Origin: an uncultured Pirellulaceae bacterium
Lineage (GTDB): Bacteria > Planctomycetota > Planctomycetia > Pirellulales > Pirellulaceae
Assembly (NCBI GenBank): GCA_938036435.1
Contig: CALHPU010000012.1
Coordinates: 1 to 51,792 of the forward strand
DNA length: 51,792 nt
Direction: 5' to 3'
Under the pieces are notes generated by a model, which had not been told where the DNA came from, did not search any database, and worked only from the letters and a program-made list of their open reading frames with translations. Position 1 is the stretch's first letter, and each line of letters begins with the position of its first letter. The translations under genes and the position numbers were made by a program. Below are positions 22,301 to 30,672 of the stretch, in pieces.

Positions 22301-22376
22301 GTTCGAGAGCGTTAGCGTCGTTACTTGAAAGCAACAAAGCGAAAAGGCACATCAGAGCGAATGTAAGTTTCTTCAT
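19359..22376 (-). CDS. Sulfatase fused to a kappa-carrageenase-like GH16
   Basis: About 1005 residues, secreted (MKKLTFALMCLFALLLSS). Residues ~25-480 form an arylsulfatase: CDDLGYADVGFNGS, formylglycine motif FCGPSRAGLMTGR with Cys77, and VGKWHLG. Residues ~510-735 form a jelly-roll-like module (YQEDFETAPVYV start). Residues ~750-1005 are GH16, with the retaining motif EIDFVE (Glu860 nucleophile, Asp862, Glu865 acid/base). GYYEARIKGCSLFPGACPAF, DDFHIYGCDVTPEKITWY and SKPNKYWHLPMNLALTLE align closely with recalled kappa-carrageenases (GH16_17). The protein would cleave beta-1,4 bonds of a carrageenan and remove a sulfate from the same chain. The frame is open to 22421, but the ATG at 22376 starts the signal peptide. 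It is the third gene of the sigma-led run. Confidence 0.9.
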   Translation of the reverse strand: MKKLTFALMCLFALLLSSNDANALEPGRPNILMILCDDLGYADVGFNGSPDIPTPSLDNLAKAGTVFSSAYVPHPFCGPSRAGLMTGRYPHCLGSQFNLPESGEDIGANEGVPTSETFISKVLQDAGYRTGLVGKWHLGKTPEYHPNKRGFEDFYGFLGGGHEYFPEQYRAKYKRQTRNGKGNFWSYVGPLEHNGAEVTEDEYLTDALSSEGARFVRDASETEKPFFLFMSYNAPHTPLQAKKEDYEALRAIPDTKRRTYAAMVAAVDRGVGTIVQELKATGQFENTLIVFFSDNGGRLDQGGNNAPLRGSKGDISEGGFRVPMFFHWPDHVDPGETCSHPISALDFYPTFARLADAKIPTGKQLDGRDIWDDLIASKPFRPNMPIFALRHRNGDNEIGVRHNQWKVRRTERSGWQLFDVETDISETSDVGAEHPEILKSMIVQAERWTHSHKRPLWFDSQKVSDGWSEFRMPNFKKTFGNAWTASTTAAATRLVKATKKFSSDATPQGEVLYQEDFETAPVYVIAKGPNDNNISSISFGAGSAATDVPSVKFGQFGGTGQYLSDTKTKGSITGGKFAIGSHIPVMDKSRNRSYVTFVDTSSAKIGQYNISFDVSDFRSEGSNTGLYLHIYEGAKADKGYLDFQVTHQAMLPQLAPSAPTMKGHGGMIDGVLLDNEITADGRFSLNFGISEAGKPGNFIALAWSQVKREGVARMPSMTIDNLQVKRLPSAERPEHNTDVSPTGQSGNWKLLEDFSDEFNGTEVDTSKWNSNPKSYGAMTWDEGNSALKDGNLHLKLDYQPHVRSNQKLFYRSGILRSHQQMTYGYYEARIKGCSLFPGACPAFWAFSNGRKYDGEVRYCEIDFVELQMNELNHETKERNSVHHIDMNLHLRLADENGKLNWVRPPSHPELCKTEWIAPWDPRDDFHIYGCDVTPEKITWYIDGDEVGSKPNKYWHLPMNLALTLELRHPHIGWEGQTIFPVPESATQEGFPTTMLVDYVRVWQRQ

Positions 22377-22443
22377 CTTATGGAACTGAATGCCAATACC
22401 TAAAAAGCTTGCGGTTTTCATAAAGCGTTTTTAGTCGAATCGA

Positions 22444-24120
22444 CTAATATCCAGATGGTTTTCCACTTTCGTAAAGCTGATTGATTTCATCCGCGCCGAG
22501 CGCTTCACTAAAGATCGCCATTTCGTCAATCGCTCCGTTAAAGTTACGCACCGCAAAATCTGGTGACTTACGCAGCGGTTGTCCCCAGTTGCCAATTTCT
22601 GCAGGACCAATTCGAAGTTCTTCCACGTAAAAACGATCAGGGATGCTTTCGCTGCTAATTTGCTCTCCGTTTAAGTACTGCTGCACAACTCGGTTTACCG
22701 GGTCGTAAACCGCTGCGAGATGAATCCACTTTCCGCTGTGAGTGATGTCCCAAATCTGATCGGTGTAGTAGATCCGGTGAAAACGAGAATCGGGTGCCGG
22801 ACCCTCACCGGCTCCAGGCGTGTCATCGACCATGACCGAGAACATCATTCTGCCATCGTTATCAATCTGCCAATGAAGTTCGCCGTTTTCATAACCGTCT
22901 GACATGAACAGCGCGTTGTACTTGTGGTCCAAACCATCAATTCTCGCCCAACAAGCAAACGAAAATGCCTCAAATTCCCCCTCAATCAACGCACGCACGC
23001 GCGATCCCGGGCGTGCGAAACCTAGCCCTGTTGATTTCTCACCAAACCGCCCTTCACCGCGGTTGACCTGACCTACAAATTTGCCGTCTAGTTCTTCTCC
23101 GGTTGGTGCGGCGTTCTTTAGGAACCGCCCACTAGAGGATTCGGAAACTGGGTAGTAGGCAATCAAACGGCGATCGTCCTTCAATTTGGCCATCGCTGTT
23201 TTCCATTGATCAAAACGTTTGGTTTGTTCCTCCGCCTCGCGCCGCTGGACATCAACAACCTTGCTCAGATCCCAAGAAGTGTTTTCATGTCCTACACCTA
23301 CCAAGGATCTTGCATCTCCGGTCAACAGGTGCTGGCCATCGTGCCGGCCACCGCGAAGTTTAATCTCCCCATCGACCACCTCGACACGCGCGTGATCAGA
23401 TTGAACCTCAAGTGCAAACTCCGTTCCCAGATCAACGATTTCTGAATCAGCCGCCTTGACGACGAAACCGCGTGCCGCCGGAGGCACATTGGCTCGTAAC
23501 CGGCCACCTAGAAGACGTACCGACCAGTCGGATTCTAAATCCAGTTTCGCTGGTCCTTCGACAACAATCGTTGCACCGCAGAAGAAATCAATTTCAGCGA
23601 CCCCTTTTTCGAACTCAAACCGTCCCTTTGGCAGCACGTCACCCTGACGGTAACCCGCTGATTCGGCAGACCACTGCATGCCCGCAACGTGACGCAGCGT
23701 AGCATGACCAGAAATCGTTTTCTCCGTCGCGACTGTTTTTAGATTGGGAGTCGATTTGACCGCGGCGTTGGGTGAGTCAACCCTTCCCAGTTGGTAAGCG
23801 ACACCGCCAACTAGCAACAAGGCTAAAGCGACCATCATCATTTGTAGCCATGTCGATGCCCCAAACCCTCCGGAGGTCGGGATGACATTCGGTGCTTGTG
23901 CGCTTGACAGTTGTTCGCTGGGGACCATCGGCGGACTGCCACTGCAAGCGTTGTCATGAGCCAGATCGCGTAGCGCAGAATCAAGACTTGAGAGCTCCCG
24001 AAAACGAGCGCGTGCCTTCGGGTCATCTATCAACACCTGCTGCAAGGCATCGGAATCCGATTGCGAAATCCAGCCGTCGAGCCATGCAGAGATCAAATTT
24101 TCAAGTTCGTTTTCGTTCAT
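22444..24120 (-). CDS. FecR-like membrane protein with extracytoplasmic LamG domain
   Basis: 558 residues. The cytoplasmic N-terminus (1-85; ENLISAWLDGWISQSDSDAL) resembles planctomycete anti-sigma-type proteins. One membrane helix follows at ~91-111 (LQMMMVALALLLVGGVAY). Outside lies a FecR domain (GRFEFEKGVAEIDFFCGATI, VDLGTEFALEVQ, then VEVVDGEIKLRGG) and, at ~320-555, a LamG/concanavalin-like domain (FSFACWARIDG, GKWIHLAAVYD, NFNGAIDEMAIFSEALGADE). Its start overlaps the sigma-factor stop by 4 bp, so the two are translationally coupled. It probably controls that sigma factor, and the LamG fold may sense carbohydrate fragments (inference). The next gene begins 23-68 bp downstream. Confidence 0.88.
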   Translation of the reverse strand: MNENELENLISAWLDGWISQSDSDALQQVLIDDPKARARFRELSSLDSALRDLAHDNACSGSPPMVPSEQLSSAQAPNVIPTSGGFGASTWLQMMMVALALLLVGGVAYQLGRVDSPNAAVKSTPNLKTVATEKTISGHATLRHVAGMQWSAESAGYRQGDVLPKGRFEFEKGVAEIDFFCGATIVVEGPAKLDLESDWSVRLLGGRLRANVPPAARGFVVKAADSEIVDLGTEFALEVQSDHARVEVVDGEIKLRGGRHDGQHLLTGDARSLVGVGHENTSWDLSKVVDVQRREAEEQTKRFDQWKTAMAKLKDDRRLIAYYPVSESSSGRFLKNAAPTGEELDGKFVGQVNRGEGRFGEKSTGLGFARPGSRVRALIEGEFEAFSFACWARIDGLDHKYNALFMSDGYENGELHWQIDNDGRMMFSVMVDDTPGAGEGPAPDSRFHRIYYTDQIWDITHSGKWIHLAAVYDPVNRVVQQYLNGEQISSESIPDRFYVEELRIGPAEIGNWGQPLRKSPDFAVRNFNGAIDEMAIFSEALGADEINQLYESGKPSGY

Positions 24121-24662
24121 CCGATTGTCTCAGTTCTCAAACGATTTACACATTCCAACAATACTCGTCGCAAACGCTGAATGATTTTGTACAGTGCCTG
24201 TTCACTTTTCCCGGTCGATGGGGCGATCTCTCGCATGACGGCCCCCGGCGAGTAAACCTTCAATATCAAATTTCGTTTTTCCGGTTCCAGTTTTTTTAAA
24301 CACACTTCCAACAGCGGCGTCAGCACAGGGCTATCCCCTTCGGCTTCTTCGGCGAGCGTTTCCCACAAGTGATCAACGAACACCAAAGGTGACCGCGCCA
24401 TTTTCGTTCGGTGCTTGAGCGCTTCGAAACGAGCGATTGTCAAAAACCAACCGCCAAACGCAGTGCCTGGTTCGAAGTCAGAAAACTTCCGCCATGCGAT
24501 CAGACTCGCGTTTTGAATCACATCGTCAACGTCAGTCCAAGTTGGCACCAAGCCACGCAAGAAGGAGCGCACCATTGGTTCATGCTCGATCAGCAATCGA
24601 ACAAATTCCTCTCCCGAAACAGGCTGATTTGGAGCGTCTTCACTCATACGTGTACACACCAT
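24117..24662 (-). CDS. ECF sigma factor, Rhodopirellula/Verrucomicrobium type
   Basis: 181 residues. Region 2 shows EEFVRLLIEHEPMVRSFLRG, DVDDVIQNASLIAWRKFSDF and FGGWFLTIARFEALKHR. Region 4 shows a helix-turn-helix near the C-terminus (MREIAPSTGKSEQALYKIIQ, then RLRRVLLECVNR). This is the TIGR02989-like ECF type common in planctomycetes. It heads a minus-strand run of seven genes ending at 9871, so it likely directs transcription of the enzyme genes and perhaps its own operon. The start could instead be the ATG at 24647 (MSEDAPNQ); neither has a strong ribosome site. Confidence 0.9.
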   Translation of the reverse strand: MVCTRMSEDAPNQPVSGEEFVRLLIEHEPMVRSFLRGLVPTWTDVDDVIQNASLIAWRKFSDFEPGTAFGGWFLTIARFEALKHRTKMARSPLVFVDHLWETLAEEAEGDSPVLTPLLEVCLKKLEPEKRNLILKVYSPGAVMREIAPSTGKSEQALYKIIQRLRRVLLECVNRLRTETIG

Positions 24663-25201
24663 AAAAGCGGGGAAATGGACAAAGATTCATGTAAAAAACC
24701 GTGTGCGAGGTTGAATGCGCCCTTACGCCCTCGGACGGGCATTGAACTAATTAAGAAGCATTAACTAGTACCGGTGGTTGGTCATAGCTTAACTTTGGGG
24801 CTACCCGGTTTGGCACATGCCAGGGTTCGGCAACACAAAATCGGGGCCAGCGCTCAATGCAGCTTATTTTAGACCTCTACTGGCAATCAAAGGTAGGCGA
24901 AAGCCGCGAGACTTTGGATCGCCAACGGGCAAATTTCCTAAACAGGCGTGAGATCGGCTTCGATCCAGCGATCCAATGAAAGAGCTTCAAGTAAAAGATG
25001 AAACTACTGAGTGAATGCGATTGGCCTACCGCTCAATGACACTCAGTTTGAAACAAGGTCATATTTACGACGCACAAACCCAAGATGCGAAACAGCACGA
25101 AAAAAAACGCCGGACAACACTAGCTGTCCAGCGGCTCAATTTCTATTCGGTTACCGTCAAAACAAACGGCTAACTTTGGGACCATCTCCCGGTGGAGTTA
25201 T
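24663..25201. promoter_or_regulatory. Region upstream of the sigma operon
   Basis: 539 bp between the minus-strand sigma gene and the minus-strand PEP-CTERM gene. It must contain the promoter of the sigma-led run. The right part holds a rho-independent terminator of the PEP-CTERM gene, listed separately. No other gene or clear operator is seen. Confidence 0.5.
25100..25133 (-). terminator. Rho-independent terminator after the PEP-CTERM gene
   Basis: On the minus strand the sequence cgctggaca, 8-base loop, tgtccggcg is followed by eight T. The stem has nine pairs including one G-T. It lies 69 bp past the stop codon of the PEP-CTERM gene, so it should insulate that gene from the sigma operon downstream. 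Confidence 0.8.
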
Positions 25202-25921
25202 CTACGCACGTCGGCGACGCACCAATCCGGCAACGCCAATCAAACCTAGCAGGGCCAGTGATGATGGCTCAGGAACTGCAGCTGCGGCTGCAAAAAACGG
25301 TGTGTCACGGATGACAATGTTATCAGCCAAGAACGTTTGGTCAGGACGCCGAGACCAAATGCCAACACCAATGCTCTGTCCAGAACCGTTAGGAGCGTTG
25401 GAGAAAGCTAGTACACCATCGATCCAAAGCTCTCTTGTATTTGCAGCGATCGAAGTTACGCCATCATCATACAACACTGGGGCTGAAGAAGTGTTGATAA
25501 CATAGTCGTAGTGGACGATCGTGTTGTCAGGAGTGCTGTCGGACAGAGCGTCAGTGAATGCGCTTGCAGTTGCACGACGGTGAGCCAAGCGAACTCCTCG
25601 ATCCGCTGCCGACCCTCCCCCAGTGTCAACCAAATCAATCGAAAATGTCAAAACATCACGGTTCGTACCGTCACCCCAATTCGCAAAGTTGAAATTTGCG
25701 TCAGGAGCTGTTAATTCGAAGTGATTCGATGTGAATAAAGCTCCGGGGCCAACGACACCATAGTCACCGGCAGGTCCCGACCAACCCGTCGAGTCATTGA
25801 GCGTGTCTGTTCCCGCCGTCAGACCATCGGCATTCTCTGAGTAAACGATGCCGGCCTGGGCTGTTACGCCCATCGACATTACGGCGGCGACAATTGCGGC
25901 CGTTAAGATTTTCTTCATCAT
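25202..25921 (-). CDS. PEP-CTERM secreted protein
   Basis: 239 residues. It starts MMKKILTAAIVAAVMSMG with a signal peptide ending TAQA; the ATG at 25921 is preceded by ggag at six bases spacing, while the frame remains open to 26083 without features. The middle is a beta-rich, LamG/jelly-roll-like secreted domain (ENADGLTAGTDTLND, DVLTFSIDLVDTGGGSAADR, ELWIDGVLAFSNAPNGSG). The C-terminus is a classic PEP-CTERM tail: VPEPSSLALLGLIGVAGL followed by RRRRA, which exosortase would process. A surface or matrix carbohydrate-binding role is inferred from the fold and the locus. It has its own terminator. Confidence 0.88.
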   Translation of the reverse strand: MMKKILTAAIVAAVMSMGVTAQAGIVYSENADGLTAGTDTLNDSTGWSGPAGDYGVVGPGALFTSNHFELTAPDANFNFANWGDGTNRDVLTFSIDLVDTGGGSAADRGVRLAHRRATASAFTDALSDSTPDNTIVHYDYVINTSSAPVLYDDGVTSIAANTRELWIDGVLAFSNAPNGSGQSIGVGIWSRRPDQTFLADNIVIRDTPFFAAAAAVPEPSSLALLGLIGVAGLVRRRRA

Positions 25922-26523
25922 TAACATCTCCAAATTCACGGTGGGCAAACGAGGCAATTTTGTGGTAGTTAAAAATCCCGCACACCGCATAAACTTACAG
26001 TGCCGGACTACTTTTACCCTGACAACGTTACCTGCTTGGACACGCTTTTCAAGAATTAACAACAGAATATGGCAAAAACTCAAAAATCCGCAGAAACTCC
26101 AGCTAAATCCGGTAACACCTCATCAAGAGAAATCCAAACCGTCCCTGCAGTCAGATCAAGTAGCCTCAAAATCTCCGCACATTTCTCCTTTTGGCGAATT
26201 CCAGATGGAAGGCTCTCAGCGGATTACAGATGAGATCATCATCAGTCGTTAAGTCGTTGGTCCGATTTCGCCATCGCCCCTCATCTAGCTCATCCATGGT
26301 CTGATCATTTTGTCCGCCGTTAAAGCCGTTGGCTAGACGCATCGGGTGAACACTAGCCGGCTAGTTCCGCAAAGGTATCCTGCTAAAACTTCGTTTCGAC
26401 TAAACTGACCAGCGGCTAAGCCTTCCAGCCAATTTAAAAAACTGAAGCTTAAACAACTCCCGCTATAACATCGGGGAAGTTCGGCCTCAGTTCACTCACG
26501 ACAACCCCTGATGGAACAAGAAG
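25922..26523. promoter_or_regulatory. Divergent intergenic region, 602 bp
   Basis: It separates the PEP-CTERM gene (minus) from the GH2-sulfatase pair (plus) and so should carry both promoters. Short open frames here have no family character. No riboswitch, repeat or confident promoter hexamers were recognised. Confidence 0.4.
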
Positions 26524-29154
26524 ATGCGATCACGTGCGACGATCTGGACACTCATCTCGGTCTTGATAGGCGTGAGCGTTTCGATGTTCGCCAGTTCGAT
26601 TCAGGCTCAGGATACGATTGCGTTTGATGACGATTGGAAGTTTGCTCGTTTCCAACCCAACGATGTGGGTGAGTATATCGAAGTTGAACCCACTACGCCG
26701 AAATGGAAGAAGGGTAAGAAGAACGGAGCCAACGCGCGAAACAAAAGTAAGCAAGCTAAAAAAGCTGCCGCTGACGAAAATGCCAAAGCAGCATCGGAAG
26801 TTACAAGCGACGAGGCATCGAAGAGCAATTTGCCGAAAGAATTACCGAAGCTACATACGATCGAGTTTGATGATTCGCAGTGGCGGACCTTGCGGCTGCC
26901 TCATGACTGGGCAATTGAAGAAGAGTTTCAAAAAGAACTGCCCAACCGAACGGGTAAGCTTCCTTGGCCGGGCATTGGCTGGTACCGAAAATCGTTTGAC
27001 GTTCCGGCCACCGACCAAGGGAAGAGAATATTCATCGAATTCGATGGAGCCATGTCTGGTACGGACGTTTGGGTCAACGAGGCTTGGGCTGGTCAGTGGC
27101 CGTTCGGGTATTCCTCGTTTCGTTTTGACATAACCAACCATCTCAAATATGGCCAGCGCAATCTGATCGCGGTTCGCCTAGACAACAAACCCGAATCGTC
27201 GCGATGGTATCCCGGTGGAGGCATCTATCGGCACGTGCGTCTAGCGAAGAAGAATCCTGTTCATGTGGATCACTGGGGCGTCTTTGTCACTACCCCAAAA
27301 GTGACTTCCGAAAACGCTACGATCGAGATTCGAACCGAGTTGAAAAACAACGCGATTGATGTAGTGGTTCGACACGAGATTCTGGAACTCGAGTCGGACG
27401 CGGTGCTGGCTACTTGTTCTGGCACACTAGCAACTGCGCAGATTGCCAATCCCAAACTCTGGGATCTGGATAACCCCAGCCTGTACCGGGTAAGAACGAC
27501 CGTCCTTAAAGGCAACCAAAAGGTCGACTCGGTCACCACTGAGTTTGGAATTCGAACGCTTGAGTTCAATGCTGAAGGCTTCTTTCTCAACGGCAATCAA
27601 ACTCGACTCAACGGCGTCTGTCAGCATAGCGACTTGGGACCGCTGGGGATGGCGGTTAACCGACGGGCGATGCAACGACAGATAGAAATTCTGCAATCGT
27701 TTGGCTGCAACGCGATTCGCACGGCTCACAATCCACCGGATCCCGAGTTTCTTAATCTTTGCGACCGAATGGGAATGTTGGTTCAGGTCGAGGCGTTTGA
27801 CACGTGGCGAGTGAAAAAGTTGGACAACGACTACCACACTTTGTTTGACGCTTGGCATGAGCGTGATTTGCGAGCGATGGTGCGGCGCGATCGAAATCAC
27901 CCCTGCGTAATCATGTGGAGCACCGGCAATGAGGTGCTTGAGCAACTTGACCTCGCCAACATCGCGATTGTCAAAATGCTGGCCTCAATTATCAAAGACG
28001 AAGATCCGACCCGCGCTACGACGTTTGGTTGCAGCAAGCCCGATGCGGCCGTCAATGGTTTTGGTGCGTCTGCTGAGGTCATGGGCATTAACTACAAACC
28101 GCATCTCTACGGCGAGATTCGCGAGAAATTTCCTGACGTGCCGTTGTACGCCAGCGAGACAACCTCCAGCGTTAGCTCCCGTGGCGAGTATTTTTTTCCA
28201 GTGTCGGATAATCAACGAGAAGGCTGCGGCGGCGCATTCCATGTCAGCGACTATGGATTGTATGCCTCTCCCAATGGGTACACTGCGGACACCGAGTTTG
28301 CGGCGCAGGACAAGCATCCGTTCGTCATTGGCGAATTCGTCTGGACGGGATTTGACTACATCGGCGAACCGACGCCATACAACAAAGACAGAACGAACCT
28401 TTTGAACTACGCGGATCCCTTAGAGCGGGCGCGTGTAAAAGCAGAAATGAGTCGGCTGGGTAAGAACATCCCGCCTCGTAGTTCGTATTTTGGAATCGTA
28501 GATCTTTGCGGATTCCCGAAAGATCGTTTCTATTTGTACAAGTCGCGCTGGCGACCCGACGTGCCGATGGCCCATATCCTTCCGCATTGGAATTGGCCAG
28601 GTCGAGAAGGGAAAGTAACGCCCGTTCACGTCTACACCTCCGGCGACGAAGCGGAGCTGTTCCTTAATGACAAATCGCTTGGCCGAAAGCAGAAAGAGGC
28701 TTTTCAATACAGGTTTCGCTGGGATGATGTGATTTACAAACCGGGCGAATTGAAAGTGGTCACTTATCGCAAGGGCCAGCCATGTGCAGAAGCTTCTGTT
28801 AAAACCACCGGCGAAGCCAACGCCCTGACGTTAACGGCTGACCGGCAGGAGATTGCCGCGGATGGATCAGATCTTTCATTTGTTACCGTCAGTGTTGTCG
28901 ACGACACCGGCAATGTGGTACCCCGCGCGAAACAATCGGTGAATTTCTCATTGAAGGGGCCCGGTGAGATTTTGGCCATTGGTAATGGCGATCCCACCTG
29001 TTTGGACTCGTTCAAAGCGACTCGGCGGCCCGTCTTTAATGGATTGGCGTTGGTCGTCATCCGTTCGAAAGAAGGGGATGCCGGAACAATCGTGCTCGAA
29101 GCTACTGCCGATGGTTTGGAGAAAGCCAACATCGAAATCAGGACAGAAGACTGA
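26524..29154 (+). CDS. Secreted GH2 glycoside hydrolase (beta-galactosidase-like, DUF4982 type)
   Basis: 876 residues with a signal peptide (TLISVLIGVSVSMFASSIQAQ). Order: sugar-binding domain (FDDSQWRTLRLPHDWAIEEE, GIGWYRKSFDVP, FDGAMSGTDVWVN), Ig-like domain, TIM barrel with acid/base Glu470 in WSTGNEV and nucleophile Glu604 in IGEFVWTGFDYIGEP, then a DUF4982-like and a bacterial Ig-like domain at the C-terminus (EIAADGSDLSFVTVSVVDDT). This layout differs from the LacZ-type enzyme at 9871. Residues ~60-103 are a Lys/Ala-rich, low-complexity insert inside the N-terminal domain, unusual for GH2. It is followed by a sulfatase gene after 27-81 bp. It probably removes beta-galactosyl residues from desulfated oligomers (inference). 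Confidence 0.9.
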   Translation: MRSRATIWTLISVLIGVSVSMFASSIQAQDTIAFDDDWKFARFQPNDVGEYIEVEPTTPKWKKGKKNGANARNKSKQAKKAAADENAKAASEVTSDEASKSNLPKELPKLHTIEFDDSQWRTLRLPHDWAIEEEFQKELPNRTGKLPWPGIGWYRKSFDVPATDQGKRIFIEFDGAMSGTDVWVNEAWAGQWPFGYSSFRFDITNHLKYGQRNLIAVRLDNKPESSRWYPGGGIYRHVRLAKKNPVHVDHWGVFVTTPKVTSENATIEIRTELKNNAIDVVVRHEILELESDAVLATCSGTLATAQIANPKLWDLDNPSLYRVRTTVLKGNQKVDSVTTEFGIRTLEFNAEGFFLNGNQTRLNGVCQHSDLGPLGMAVNRRAMQRQIEILQSFGCNAIRTAHNPPDPEFLNLCDRMGMLVQVEAFDTWRVKKLDNDYHTLFDAWHERDLRAMVRRDRNHPCVIMWSTGNEVLEQLDLANIAIVKMLASIIKDEDPTRATTFGCSKPDAAVNGFGASAEVMGINYKPHLYGEIREKFPDVPLYASETTSSVSSRGEYFFPVSDNQREGCGGAFHVSDYGLYASPNGYTADTEFAAQDKHPFVIGEFVWTGFDYIGEPTPYNKDRTNLLNYADPLERARVKAEMSRLGKNIPPRSSYFGIVDLCGFPKDRFYLYKSRWRPDVPMAHILPHWNWPGREGKVTPVHVYTSGDEAELFLNDKSLGRKQKEAFQYRFRWDDVIYKPGELKVVTYRKGQPCAEASVKTTGEANALTLTADRQEIAADGSDLSFVTVSVVDDTGNVVPRAKQSVNFSLKGPGEILAIGNGDPTCLDSFKATRRPVFNGLALVVIRSKEGDAGTIVLEATADGLEKANIEIRTED

Positions 29155-29235
29155 TAACCAAACGGACTCGCCAATTTCCTAATGCCAGAGAAATGTTATT
29201 TCCCAATTATCACCGTCAACTCAAAAGTAAAACCC

Positions 29236-30624
29236 ATGTTAAAGTTCTGCTTTCAGGCCACACTTTGTTTGTTCTTGTTGGGAGAGCTATGTTTGGTCGG
29301 TGCTTACGCCACACAGCCTGAGCGACCGCCAAACATCGTCCTGTTCTTTGTTGATGATTTAGGATGGTCCGATCTAGGGTATCGCAACGACACGTTTGTC
29401 ACTCCCAATATCGATCGCTTGGCAGCCGACAGCCTAGATTTCGAACAAGCCTATGTCGCGTGTCCAACTTGCAGTCCCAGCCGAGCGACGCTGCTCACTG
29501 GAAAGCATCCGGCACGGTTGAAGATGGTGCGGCATATTCCCGTCGGGCCCAAAGACCCCGCCTTTGACAAATTTGGTGCCACGGAAACGGAATTCAATCA
29601 GTGGCCCACTGATCCCGCCAAGTTCCCTTGTCGAAACTGGCTACCGCTTGAAGAGGTCACCTACGCTGAAGCACTTAAGGATCTTGGATACTACAACCTG
29701 TTGGTGGGCAAGTGGCATCTGGGGCACGAGCCTTATCACCCTGTCCATCAGGGCTTTGATCGGCAAATCGGAACAACCAACTTTGGGCACCCCAAGTCTT
29801 ATTATCCGCCATTTTTCAAGAACACCAAAGTTCTGAAAGATGAGAAGAAGGCTTACCTTACCGACCGGCTAACCGATGACACGGTCAAATTTATCCAACA
29901 GTACGATCAAGAGAAACCGTTTATGATTTCTTGCTGGTACTACAACGTTCACGGCCCGCACAAAGGCCGCAAGGACTTTTTAGATCACTTCAAGAAGCAG
30001 GGGCTCGAGGGTAGGTTCGCAAACTACGCCGCTATGGTGGCAGCGATGGACCAGTCGGTTGGACGTATTCGAGCCGCGATTGAGAAAAAGGGAATTCAGG
30101 ACAATACCATCGTGCTGTTTATCTCCGATCAAGGTGGTTATTTTGAAAACAAACCCTTTCGCGGTGGCAAGACGAGAGAATCCCTGTACGAGGGAGGCGC
30201 GCGTGTGCCGTTTATTGTTCACTGGCCGGGTGTCACTAAACCGGGCACCGTCAACCGAAGCGTGATTCAGACGACCGATCTATTTCCAACGTTGGTCGAT
30301 ATCGCTGGTGGCGATTCATCAAAGCTGACTGGTTTGGATGGAGTCTCATTGAAGAAAACCATCACCGCAAACGATTTCTTGCAACGCGGCGAGCCCATTT
30401 TTGGATATCGCGCCTACGAGGATCTGTACGCATCGGTGCGAGAGGGCGCCTGGAAGTTGTTAGCGCATCGTAGTGGCGAAACGAAGCTGTTCAACATCGC
30501 CAACGATATCGGCGAGCAAACTGATTTGGCAAATGACTATCCCCAACGGGTTGCGCAGATGACTGAAAAACTGATCCAGTGGGAACAAGAAATGGACGTC
30601 CAAGAGTACTCCGGCGTGCAGTAA
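29236..30624 (+). CDS. Secreted sulfatase (S1, arylsulfatase A-like)
   Basis: 462 residues from the ATG at 29236, which begins the signal peptide MLKFCFQATLCLFLLGELCL; the frame is open 18 residues further to 29182. Metal site: VLFFVDDLGWSDLGYRN. Formylglycine motif: Cys79 in CSPSRATLLTGK. Then LLVGKWHLGHEPYHPVHQGF, and the second metal motif is ISDQGGYF with RGGKTRESLYEGG. Calcium-dependent sulfate-ester hydrolysis in the periplasm is expected after formylglycine maturation. It is paired with the GH2 gene immediately upstream, suggesting sequential action on one oligosaccharide. The sulfate position attacked is not readable. Confidence 0.91.
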   Translation: MLKFCFQATLCLFLLGELCLVGAYATQPERPPNIVLFFVDDLGWSDLGYRNDTFVTPNIDRLAADSLDFEQAYVACPTCSPSRATLLTGKHPARLKMVRHIPVGPKDPAFDKFGATETEFNQWPTDPAKFPCRNWLPLEEVTYAEALKDLGYYNLLVGKWHLGHEPYHPVHQGFDRQIGTTNFGHPKSYYPPFFKNTKVLKDEKKAYLTDRLTDDTVKFIQQYDQEKPFMISCWYYNVHGPHKGRKDFLDHFKKQGLEGRFANYAAMVAAMDQSVGRIRAAIEKKGIQDNTIVLFISDQGGYFENKPFRGGKTRESLYEGGARVPFIVHWPGVTKPGTVNRSVIQTTDLFPTLVDIAGGDSSKLTGLDGVSLKKTITANDFLQRGEPIFGYRAYEDLYASVREGAWKLLAHRSGETKLFNIANDIGEQTDLANDYPQRVAQMTEKLIQWEQEMDVQEYSGVQ

Positions 30625-30672
30625 TGTAAGTTCGGAATATTTGCGGCAAATTAACGGGTGACCTAAATCGCT

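Noticed and set aside
25011..25505. 164-residue plus-strand frame across the PEP-CTERM tail
   Set aside because: It runs antisense to a clear PEP-CTERM gene and through its terminator.
25848..26252. 134-residue plus-strand frame upstream of the GH2 gene
   Set aside because: It begins antisense to the PEP-CTERM signal peptide, and the rest lacks protein-like patterns.
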